This document shows positions 7,914-14,690 of a stretch of DNA of 64,000 nucleotides, in pieces. This stretch comes from Paludibacter sp. (GTDB lineage Bacteria; Bacteroidota; Bacteroidia; Bacteroidales; Paludibacteraceae), in NCBI GenBank assembly GCA_028690665.1, contig JAQVAV010000008.1:49273-113272 (forward strand). Reading direction: 5' to 3'. The notes below the pieces were generated by a model. That model worked only from the letters and a program-made list of their open reading frames with translations, did not search any database and was not told the DNA's origin. A program made the translations under genes and the position numbers. How positions within the stretch are numbered: the stretch's first letter is position 1; the number at the start of each line of letters is the position of its first letter.

Positions 7914-9461
7914 ATGGCTTCACAAGAAGATGTTTTTAAGAAACTGATTGCTCACTGCAAAGAATATGGTTTTGTATTCCCTTCGAGCGAAATTTATGAC
8001 GGTCTGGGTGCCGTTTACGACTATGGTCAGAATGGTGTTGAACTGAAAAATAATATTAAAAAATACTGGTGGGACAGCATGGTTTTGCTTAACGAGAATG
8101 TTGTTGGAATTGATGCTGCTATATTTATGCATCCCACTACGTGGAAAGCTTCGGGTCATGTGGATGCTTTCAACGATCCGCTGATTGATAACCGCGACAG
8201 CAAAAAACGTTATCGCGCTGATGTTCTTATCGAAGACCTTTTGGCTAAATATGACGAAAAAATACAGAAAGAAGTTGATAAAGCAGCCAAACGCTTTGGT
8301 GAAAAGTTTGATGAAGCTGTTTTTCGTTCTACTAACGAACGTGTCCTGGAACATCAGGCCAAGCGAGATGAAATCCATGCTCGTTTTGTAAAAGCTCTTA
8401 ACGCGACAGATCTCGATGAACTGAAACAAATTATTTTGGATTACGATGTAGTTTGCCCAATCAGCGGAACTAAAAATTGGACAGATGTTCGTCAGTTTAA
8501 CCTAATGTTCTCTACCGAAATGGGCTCTACTGCTGACGGTGCCATGAAAATTTACCTGCGTCCGGAAACAGCTCAGGGTATTTTTGTAAATTTTCTGAAT
8601 GTGCAAAAAACAGGACGTATGAAAATTCCTTTCGGAATTGCTCAGATTGGTAAAGCGTTCCGAAATGAAATTGTAGCCCGCCAGTTCATCTTCCGTATGC
8701 GCGAATTCGAACAAATGGAAATGCAGTTTTTTGTTCGTCCGGGAGAAGAAATGAAATGGTTTGAACACTGGAAACAATTCCGCCTGAAATGGCATAAAGC
8801 ACTGGGACTCGGCGACGAAAAATACCGTTTCCACGATCACGAAAAACTGGCTCATTATGCTAACGCAGCTACCGATATTGAGTTCGAAATGCCATTTGGG
8901 TTTAAAGAAGTAGAAGGCATTCATTCACGTACTGACTTCGACCTGAGCAGCCATGAAAAATACTCTGGTAAAAATATTAAATACTTCGATCCGGAAATTA
9001 ATCAGTCATACACTCCTTACGTAATTGAAACTTCGATAGGGGTGGATCGTACTTTTCTTTCGATTGTAGCAGCTTCGTATAAAGAGGAAACACTCGAAAA
9101 TGGTGAATCGCGTGTTGTTCTTTCATTGCCTCCTGTGTTGGCTCCTATTAAAGCATGCATTATGCCTTTAGTAAAAAAAGACGGACTCCCTGAAAAAGCA
9201 CGGGAGATTATGAATTCTCTGAAATTTGATTTTAAATGTGCTTACGACGAAAAAGATTCTATAGGGAAACGTTACCGCCGTCAGGATGCGATTGGAACTC
9301 CGTTTTGTATTACGGTGGATCATCAAACATTAGAAGATAACTGCGTAACTATCCGTCACAGAGATTCAATGTCTCAGGATCGCGTGGCTATTGCCGATTT
9401 GCACGATATTATTGGCAAAGCAGTTAACATGAAGAATCTGTTCAAAAAAATTATTGAATAA
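7914..9461 (+). CDS. glyS: Glycyl-tRNA synthetase (dimeric class II type)
   Basis: A 515-residue class II synthetase of the alpha2 type. It opens MASQEDVFKKLIAHCKEYGFVFPSSEIYDGLGAVYDYG, the usual start of this family. It has class II motif 2 in GKAFRNEIVARQFIFRMREFEQMEMQFF at about residues 245-272 and motif 3 near SIGVDRTFLSIVAASY at about 372. An anticodon-binding domain follows from about residue 410 (APIKACIMPLVKKDGLPEKA). A basic coiled insertion at about 100-150 is normal for the Bacteroidota form. It charges tRNA-Gly with glycine in the cytoplasm. It ends 40 bp before a strong terminator and is monocistronic. Confidence 0.95.
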   Translation: MASQEDVFKKLIAHCKEYGFVFPSSEIYDGLGAVYDYGQNGVELKNNIKKYWWDSMVLLNENVVGIDAAIFMHPTTWKASGHVDAFNDPLIDNRDSKKRYRADVLIEDLLAKYDEKIQKEVDKAAKRFGEKFDEAVFRSTNERVLEHQAKRDEIHARFVKALNATDLDELKQIILDYDVVCPISGTKNWTDVRQFNLMFSTEMGSTADGAMKIYLRPETAQGIFVNFLNVQKTGRMKIPFGIAQIGKAFRNEIVARQFIFRMREFEQMEMQFFVRPGEEMKWFEHWKQFRLKWHKALGLGDEKYRFHDHEKLAHYANAATDIEFEMPFGFKEVEGIHSRTDFDLSSHEKYSGKNIKYFDPEINQSYTPYVIETSIGVDRTFLSIVAASYKEETLENGESRVVLSLPPVLAPIKACIMPLVKKDGLPEKAREIMNSLKFDFKCAYDEKDSIGKRYRRQDAIGTPFCITVDHQTLEDNCVTIRHRDSMSQDRVAIADLHDIIGKAVNMKNLFKKIIE

Positions 9462-9500
9462 GTATACTGTTATAAACCGACATTTTTCATCGACCATATC

Positions 9501-9540
9501 TACAACCTTACAGATCAATCTGTAAGGTTGTATTTTTTTA
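9501..9540 (+). terminator. Intrinsic terminator of glyS
   Basis: A perfect 14-bp stem, TACAACCTTACAGA with a 4-nt loop and its complement ending at 9532, followed by a run of T from 9533. Forty bases after the glyS stop. Confidence 0.93.
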
Positions 9541-9698
9541 TCTTTTTCGTTACAAGAAAAGATCAACTTAATTAAATAATAAAGAAAACAGGCAAACACA
9601 ATTTAATAAACATAAAAAAGTTTAATATAAAAACTCATAAGAAACTTTTGCAGACAACGATTGTTTAATCAACACTAACAAATTAAAAACGAAATGAT

Positions 9699-9887
9699 AT
9701 GGAGAATATGAATAATGAAATTAAGGTTTACAAAGGCGGACCTTATTTATTTACAGGTGAATTTAAAATCGTAATGCCTTCAGGAGAAGTAAAAATGGTA
9801 AAAGATCCACATTTGTGCCGTTGCGGACTGAGCAAAAACAAACCTTTCTGCGATGGGTCTCATGCAAAAAGTGATTTTGACAAATAA
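9699..9887 (+). CDS. CDGSH-type iron-sulfur protein (mitoNEET-like)
   Basis: A 62-residue protein whose C-terminal half reads CRCGLSKNKPFCDGSH. That gives the three Cys and one His (C-x-C-x8-9-CDGSH pattern) that bind a labile [2Fe-2S] cluster in CDGSH proteins. The N-terminal part (YKGGPYLFTGEFKIVMPSGEV) matches the beta strands of small bacterial homologues. Start could be the ATG at 9699 or at 9708; both are compatible. Likely role is cytoplasmic electron or cluster transfer. It stands alone between two terminators, next to a hemerythrin gene with which it may share a stress theme; that link is inference. Confidence 0.87.
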   Translation: MENMNNEIKVYKGGPYLFTGEFKIVMPSGEVKMVKDPHLCRCGLSKNKPFCDGSHAKSDFDK

Positions 9888-9907
9888 TTTACAAATTTTA
9901 AAAAGAT

Positions 9908-9941
9908 TGAGAAAGCCGACCCTCAAAAGTCGGCTTTCTCA
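9908..9941 (+). terminator. Hairpin terminator after the CDGSH gene
   Basis: TGAGAAAGCCGAC at 9908-9920 and its exact complement at 9929-9941 form a 13-bp stem with an 8-nt loop, 20 bp after the stop codon. The T run after the stem is weak, but the stem's 3' arm is itself T-rich. Confidence 0.75.
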
Positions 9942-9993
9942 CTTCAAAATACCTAAAACAAGGTATTGCAATTATTCCCAAACCAAACGAACT

Positions 9994-10035
9994 TTGTACA
10001 ATCATTTTTCCATAAATGAATTTTTGTTTGTACAA
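9994..10035. promoter_or_regulatory. Paired TTGTACAA palindromes upstream of the hemerythrin/LuxR genes
   Basis: The 8-bp palindrome TTGTACAA occurs twice, at 9994-10001 and 10028-10035, 34 bp apart start to start. Between them is a second dyad, TCATTT (10002-10007) with AAATGA (10014-10019). The arrangement suggests cooperative binding by a dimeric regulator. No regulator is known for this site; the neighbouring LuxR-type protein or a Crp/Fnr family protein are guesses. Confidence 0.45.
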
Positions 10036-10054
10036 GTTAGTATCATTTCGTTGA

Positions 10055-10079
10055 CCGGGAATAAGCCATAAATTCCCGG
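10055..10079. terminator. Hairpin of CCGGGAAT / ATTCCCGG
   Basis: CCGGGAAT at 10055-10062 pairs with ATTCCCGG at 10072-10079 around a 9-nt loop. There is no T run, so it may be a terminator remnant, an operator or a leader structure. It lies about 105 bp before the hemerythrin gene start. Confidence 0.4.
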
Positions 10080-10162
10080 CAACAAAATGACAAAAAAGAT
10101 TCGCCGGAACATCTCTGAAACATTTGGGTTACTTGCCTGTTTTATCTTCAAAACTCTGTTTG

Positions 10163-10170
10163 TATTTTTG
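10163..10170 (+). promoter_or_regulatory. -7-like box just upstream of the hemerythrin gene
   Basis: TATTTTTG matches TAnnTTTG but lies only 13 bp before the preferred ATG at 10184, which would give a 5' leader of only a few bases. If real, the transcript is nearly leaderless. It also disfavours the longer frame that begins at 10124. Confidence 0.35.
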
Positions 10171-10183
10171 TAAAAAAGAGATT

Positions 10184-10888
10184 ATGTCACATCATAAATT
10201 CACAGAACGCACCCGCATGAGCGAGTTGATTGCAGAAGATGCTTCGTTACTTTCCACAATCAGCCGGTTTAATATATCGTTGGGATTTGGAGCTCAAACT
10301 GTCAACGATGCCTGTAAAGCATCCGGAGTTGACTGTAAAACTTTTCTGGCTGTTGTCAATTTCCTGTCGGAAGGTAACATAGAACCCTCCGAAGCACTCG
10401 AATATATTTCGATTGAAACGGTTGTCAACTATTTAAAAAATGCTCACTCCTATTTTTTGGAATACAAACTGCCATCTATCCGAAACCGATTGCTGGAAGC
10501 TGTCGACTCATCTGAACAAAGTATGCCCTACCGGGTAATCTTTATGAAATTTTTCGATGAATACTTTGCCGAAGTTCGTAAACACATGGATTATGAAGAT
10601 AAAACAGTGTTTCCGTATGTAATAGAACTTTTAAACGGTAAATTGCATGAAAAGTACAGAATTGCCGTATTTGAAGAACATCATACGGATGTGGACTCAA
10701 AGCTTGCTGAGCTGAAAAATATCCTGATTAAATATTATCCTGTTCAGGGAGTGAACTACAAACTAAACGATGTACTTTTCGATTTGCTTTGGTGTGAAAA
10801 AGATCTGGCTACACATAATCAGGTTGAGGATTTCTTTTTCGTTCCGGTAATTGAAGCTATCGAACAAAAAATGAGTATGAGACAATGA
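10184..10888 (+). CDS. Hemerythrin-domain protein, RIC/ScdA-like (iron-sulfur repair type) without the CCGG motif
   Basis: A 234-residue protein when started at the ATG at 10184 (MSHHKFTERTRMSELI); the frame is open from 10124 but the extra 20 residues look non-coding. Residues 10-65 resemble the ScdA N-terminal domain, but the position of its CCGG cysteines reads LGFGAQ. From about 80 onward is a hemerythrin-like four-helix domain with candidate di-iron ligands in NAHSYF, KHMDYEDKTVFP, EEHHTDVD and THNQVEDFFFVP. RIC proteins repair iron-sulfur clusters after nitric oxide or oxidative damage. Loss of the cysteines suggests a related but altered role, perhaps sensing O2 or NO. It overlaps the next gene by 4 bp (ATGA). 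Confidence 0.8.
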   Translation: MSHHKFTERTRMSELIAEDASLLSTISRFNISLGFGAQTVNDACKASGVDCKTFLAVVNFLSEGNIEPSEALEYISIETVVNYLKNAHSYFLEYKLPSIRNRLLEAVDSSEQSMPYRVIFMKFFDEYFAEVRKHMDYEDKTVFPYVIELLNGKLHEKYRIAVFEEHHTDVDSKLAELKNILIKYYPVQGVNYKLNDVLFDLLWCEKDLATHNQVEDFFFVPVIEAIEQKMSMRQ

Positions 10889-11493
10889 ATGAACGTTCAT
10901 TAAAAATAGCCGTAGCAGAACCATCTGCCATAATTCGCAGTGGCGTTACTGCTGTTCTGAAAAGAATTCAGGGAATCCATGTTCAGCCTTTCGAAATAAG
11001 TTCTCCGGAACTACTTCTTAATTATATACGGATGCACAAACCGGATGTACTGATTATTAATCCGGGAGTACGTGCATATCCAGACATTAACAAATTAAAG
11101 GACGAAAGTGAAAACAACAAACTAAAATGTTTTGCGTTAGTGACCGGATTAATTGATGAATCGATTCTGAAAACCTACGATGATCACATTGGACTTTACG
11201 ACCCCATTGATTTATTAAAAGAAAAACTTGAAAAATTATTTGAGCCTTCTGATAACAATCAAAACAACGAAACTGAATCGCTCAGCCAACGAGAAAAAGA
11301 AATTCTTACTTGCGTGGTCAAAGGCATGACCAATAAAGAAATTGCCGAACAATTATTCCTTTCAACACACACCGTCATCACGCATCGCCGAAACATTGCC
11401 CGAAAACTCGAAATCCACAGCACTGCCGGACTAACAATCTACGCCATTGTCAACAAACTAGTTGAGCTGGACGAAATAAAAAAGGATTTGTAA
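10885..11493 (+). CDS. LuxR/NarL-type regulator with a degenerate receiver domain
   Basis: A 202-residue protein with a receiver-like N terminus and a LuxR helix-turn-helix at about residues 132-195 (LSQREKEILTCVVKGMTNKEIAEQLFLSTHTVITHRRNIARKL). The receiver lacks the usual phosphorylation residues. The Asp site is Asn59 in VLIINPG, the acidic pair is reduced to Glu12 in AVAEPS, and the conserved Lys near residue 105 is absent. It therefore probably does not respond to a histidine kinase in the normal way. The 4-bp start/stop overlap with the hemerythrin gene implies translational coupling, so its signal may come from the hemerythrin protein; that is inference. Confidence 0.87.
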   Translation: MNERSLKIAVAEPSAIIRSGVTAVLKRIQGIHVQPFEISSPELLLNYIRMHKPDVLIINPGVRAYPDINKLKDESENNKLKCFALVTGLIDESILKTYDDHIGLYDPIDLLKEKLEKLFEPSDNNQNNETESLSQREKEILTCVVKGMTNKEIAEQLFLSTHTVITHRRNIARKLEIHSTAGLTIYAIVNKLVELDEIKKDL

Positions 11494-11599
11494 CGAAGTT
11501 CTGAAACAGGATTTTTTCACTTATTCCAAAGTAAAAAATTTAAAATAAACGAGGGATAACTTTTCAGAAACCCCTCGATAATTTTACATAAAATACTTT

Positions 11600-12280
11600 C
11601 TATATTTCTCCTACTTTCAGTGGGTTATAAGAAACATCTTCATCATAAACATCTGTTTCTTCTTTTTTCTTTACCCATTTAACAAGTATATTGGTTACAG
11701 GCAAAGCAATGACCTCGTAAGCGGTTTTCATTCCGGTTTGTGTCAGGATAAGCATTACTAATGCCGATGGCGGGATAATTCCGCTAAAAGCTATTGTGAA
11801 AAATACGATTGAATCAGCACCTTCACCCACAATCGTTGAAGCGATAGCACGAACGGAGAATCCTCGTCCGTGTTGCATGATTTTCATTTTACTCATAACA
11901 TAGCCATTCAAAAACGAACCGACCAAAAATGCAATGAAACTTGCAGTTACAATACGTCCGGTATTACCCAAGACTGATTGGAATGCTTCCTGATTATGGA
12001 AATTCCCGGACCCCGGAACCACAATACTAATTTTAAAAATCAACACTGCCATAAAGTTCAAAAGGAATCCGTTCCAGATAATCAGGCGTACTTTTCGGTA
12101 ACCCCAGACTTCGGCAATCAGGTCATTGATAATGTATGATACAGGAAAAATGAGCAAGCCGGCTGTGGCTTCGAAAGGTCCGATCTGAATCAGTTTTTGC
12201 TCAACAATGTTGGAAACGATGAGGCATACCGTAAATAGCATCCCCAGCACCATAAAGGTGACTGACACTTGTTTTTTCAT
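11600..12280 (-). CDS. Queuosine precursor transporter (YhhQ/QPTR, VUT family)
   Basis: A 226-residue integral membrane protein with about six hydrophobic segments. The start MKKQVSVTFMVLGMLFTVCLIVSN and the segment LLIFPVSYIINDLIAEVWGYRKVR are typical of the VUT/YhhQ family, which imports preQ0 or preQ1 for synthesis of the tRNA base queuosine. RAIASTIVGEGADSIVFFTIAF is the second family hallmark. The frame is open upstream to 12337, but the ATG at 12280 is preferred because it gives the family start. The C terminus has an acidic tail (ETDVYDEDV). It has its own promoter, divergent from a TonB-dependent receptor. Confidence 0.88.
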   Translation of the reverse strand: MKKQVSVTFMVLGMLFTVCLIVSNIVEQKLIQIGPFEATAGLLIFPVSYIINDLIAEVWGYRKVRLIIWNGFLLNFMAVLIFKISIVVPGSGNFHNQEAFQSVLGNTGRIVTASFIAFLVGSFLNGYVMSKMKIMQHGRGFSVRAIASTIVGEGADSIVFFTIAFSGIIPPSALVMLILTQTGMKTAYEVIALPVTNILVKWVKKKEETDVYDEDVSYNPLKVGEI

Positions 12281-12347
12281 TCTTTTCTTGTTTTTTACGT
12301 GGTTATTCAAGCACACGTTTTTGCAGCAAAGCAGCAAAAATCGGCTG
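12281..12347 (-). promoter_or_regulatory. Leader of the queuosine-precursor transporter with two small hairpins
   Basis: On the minus strand the predicted leader of about 60 nt can fold TTTTTGC with GCAAAAA and then ACGTG with CACGT. A preQ1 riboswitch would make sense before this gene, but I could not match a preQ1 class consensus, so only the hairpins are claimed. Confidence 0.3.
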
Positions 12348-12379
12348 CAAAGATAATGTTTAATAACGAATCACACAAC
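12348..12379 (-). promoter_or_regulatory. Bacteroidota-type promoter of the queuosine-precursor transporter
   Basis: Minus strand GTTG at 12379-12376, 20 bp spacer, then TATCTTTG at 12355-12348. Both the -33-like element and the TAnnTTTG box have the expected spacing, about 65 bp before the start codon. Confidence 0.7.
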
Positions 12380-12451
12380 GTGTCCCATCCCTGCAACAAA
12401 ACTTACTGTAACTTAATAATGAAAACCATAAAGTTGCTCAGAGAAAAACAC

Positions 12452-12485
12452 TTCCATAAATTATGGAACAATTTTCTTATTTTTG
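12452..12485 (+). promoter_or_regulatory. Promoter with overlapping 17-bp palindrome for the TonB-dependent receptor
   Basis: TTCCATAAATTATGGAA at 12452-12468 is a perfect palindrome centred on one A. It sits 9 bp upstream of TATTTTTG at 12478-12485, a match to TAnnTTTG. The palindrome covers the -33 position, as expected for a repressor operator or an activator replacing a poor -33 element. The receptor start is 24 bp downstream. Confidence 0.65.
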
Positions 12486-12508
12486 TGAAATCTGAAAAAG
12501 CATAACAA

Positions 12509-14332
12509 ATGTCAATGAAACAACTACAAATTATTTTCGTTCTGTTTTCTTTCTTTACAATCTTTCAAATATCTGCAGAATCCAAAAACATTAATGACAG
12601 TATAAGACTTTCAGAACTGGTGGTAACCGGCTCGAAAACCGAAATTTCACGTAAAATTATCCCTTTGTCTGTATCTCAGGTTTCTTCAGAAGAAATTAAA
12701 CGTACCGGACAAATCAATATTTTACCGACTCTGAACAGTTTTGTTCCGGGTATTTTTGTAACAGAACGCAGCCTGCTTGGTTTTGGCGTTAGCACCGGCG
12801 GTGCAGGCTCCATCAGCATACGCGGCATCAGCAGTTCGCCCAATACCGAGGTGCTTATTCTGATTGATGGGCACCCACAGTACCAAGGTATTTTCGGACA
12901 TCCACTCCCCGATGCTTACGTGGCTTCGGATGTAGACAAAGTAGAAATTATCCGCGGCCCGGCTTCTATTCTTTACGGTTCAAACGCCATGGCCGGAGTT
13001 ATTAATATCATCACACACAAACAAAGGTCTGAAGGATTACAAAGTACATGGGGAACTTCATTCGGATCATATAACACTCAAAAATTCTACGGAACATTAG
13101 GTTACAAAAAGGACAAATGGAACGCTTTCGTCTCTGCCAATCATGACCAAACCGACGGCATACGCGAAAATACAGACTTCCGAATATCCAACGGATATGC
13201 TAAAACAGGATATGAAATCAACAAACATTTAAGTTTAAATGCCGATTTCAATATAGCAGCTTACAATGCCAACGACAACGGTTCCGTTTATGCCGATCCG
13301 GTACCGTTCAATATTGACATTAAACGAGGAAAAGCAGCTTTGTCATTCGATAATAAATTCGGTAGAGCCGATGGATCGATAAAATTGTATCACAACTTTG
13401 GAAACCATGTGATTTCGGATGGATTTGAGTCGACCGATCACAATAGTGGCTTGATGATTTTCGAAACATTTCATCCTGTCACGGGAAACAATCTTACTTT
13501 TGGGACAGATTTGAAACAATATGGAGGCAAAGCCAACAGTGGAGCTGCGGCTAATGAAGAAAAGAATATAACAGAGATGGCAGCTTATGCTTACACACAA
13601 CAAACATTTTTCGACAAACTTGCAGTAAGCGCCGGCATTCGATTCGAAAACAATTCCGTTTTTGGTAATGAGCTGATTCCTATGGGAGGAATAACTTATA
13701 GCATAAGCCCAAACACAACATTAAAAACTTCTGCATCAAAAGGGTTCCGGAGCCCGACAGTCATGGAACTTTACCTTTATGCGGCCAATCCCGATTTGAA
13801 ACCGGAAAGTATGATGAATTACGATATCAGCTGGTTGCAAAATACTTTGGATAACCGTCTGCAAATAGAACTTACCCTGTTTATTGTTGATGGAAAAAAT
13901 CTGATTCAAGTGGTAGCAGGTACTCCATCAATACGCCAAAATGTAGGCTCGTTCAATAACAAAGGACTTGAATTTTCAGCTCGTTACAACATTAATAAAC
14001 ATTGGAATATAAGTGGCAATTACAGCTATGTCAATATTTCGAAACCAGTGTTAGCAGCTCCCCGCCAACAGGCAAACCTGAATGTAAATTACCACGTTTC
14101 GGTTTGGCATTTCGGACTTATGGCGCAGCATATTGACAAACTTTATACAAGCATTGCTCAAGACATTACCAAAAATTACACCTTACTAAACGCAAGAATC
14201 TCTGCACAAATTCTACCTCAACTTGAAATTTTTGCCATGGGAAACAACTTACTTAATCAGAAGTATGAAATAAATTATGGTTATCCTATGCCGGGCATTT
14301 ACTTCAATACCGGGTTCAATGTCCGTCTTTAA
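12509..14332 (+). CDS. TonB-dependent outer-membrane receptor
   Basis: A 607-residue TonB-dependent receptor. A signal peptide (about residues 1-24, IIFVLFSFFTIFQISAES) is followed by a TonB-box-like LSELVVTGSK, a plug domain at about 45-165 containing SIRGISSSPNTEVLILIDG and DVDKVEIIRGPASILYGSNAMAGVINI, and a 22-strand barrel to the C-terminal Phe-rich NTGFNVRL. There is no N-terminal carboxypeptidase-like domain and no SusD partner, so it is not a SusC-type glycan importer. It resembles receptors for metals, cobalamin or small organic ligands. Translation could begin at either ATG (12509 or 12515). The divergent queuosine-precursor transporter raises the possibility of a related ligand. Confidence 0.9.
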   Translation: MSMKQLQIIFVLFSFFTIFQISAESKNINDSIRLSELVVTGSKTEISRKIIPLSVSQVSSEEIKRTGQINILPTLNSFVPGIFVTERSLLGFGVSTGGAGSISIRGISSSPNTEVLILIDGHPQYQGIFGHPLPDAYVASDVDKVEIIRGPASILYGSNAMAGVINIITHKQRSEGLQSTWGTSFGSYNTQKFYGTLGYKKDKWNAFVSANHDQTDGIRENTDFRISNGYAKTGYEINKHLSLNADFNIAAYNANDNGSVYADPVPFNIDIKRGKAALSFDNKFGRADGSIKLYHNFGNHVISDGFESTDHNSGLMIFETFHPVTGNNLTFGTDLKQYGGKANSGAAANEEKNITEMAAYAYTQQTFFDKLAVSAGIRFENNSVFGNELIPMGGITYSISPNTTLKTSASKGFRSPTVMELYLYAANPDLKPESMMNYDISWLQNTLDNRLQIELTLFIVDGKNLIQVVAGTPSIRQNVGSFNNKGLEFSARYNINKHWNISGNYSYVNISKPVLAAPRQQANLNVNYHVSVWHFGLMAQHIDKLYTSIAQDITKNYTLLNARISAQILPQLEIFAMGNNLLNQKYEINYGYPMPGIYFNTGFNVRL

Positions 14333-14690
14333 TAAAATAAATTTCGAGAAAATTCTGATTTAATTTTACCGGTTAGTCAACGTTTAACTTCATTTTCAAA
14401 TGCATAATAAAATAACGTATTAGCCACAACATCTTCATTCATGAAAACCGTTCTTCGAAAACAAAGCCCCATCTCTACATTTTATGACGAAATATATACT
14501 CCGTGGGTATTGGCATACTTTTTGATAAAATACGAAAACTTAATTACGTAATATTTTTTATTACAAACGATCAAAAAAAACTTTCATCAAAAAAAACAAA
14601 TTTTGTTTTTTCGTGTTAGTTTTATAGTTTAGATTACTTATATTTAGGTCTATTTTGTAGTAATTTCTATAGAAAAACAATATTTAGAAT
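14333..14690. other. 358-bp AT-rich gap with inverted repeat
   Basis: No convincing gene. A 36-codon frame at 14441-14551 has no recognisable features. A 21-bp inverted repeat at 14591-14611 (AAAAAACAAA, central T, and its complement) could act as a weak terminator or as an operator before the LruC gene, whose start is 80 bp further on. Confidence 0.4.

Noticed and set aside
10124..10183. Longer start of the hemerythrin-domain protein
   Set aside because: The extra 20 residues have no family similarity and the -7-like box lies inside them.
12281..12347. preQ1 riboswitch before the queuosine-precursor transporter
   Set aside because: Hairpins are present, but the conserved preQ1 aptamer bases could not be matched by eye, so it is not called.
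14441..14551. 36-codon frame MKTVLRKQSPISTFYDEIYT...
   Set aside because: No recognisable domain, promoter or ribosome-binding site; a frame of this size is expected by chance.
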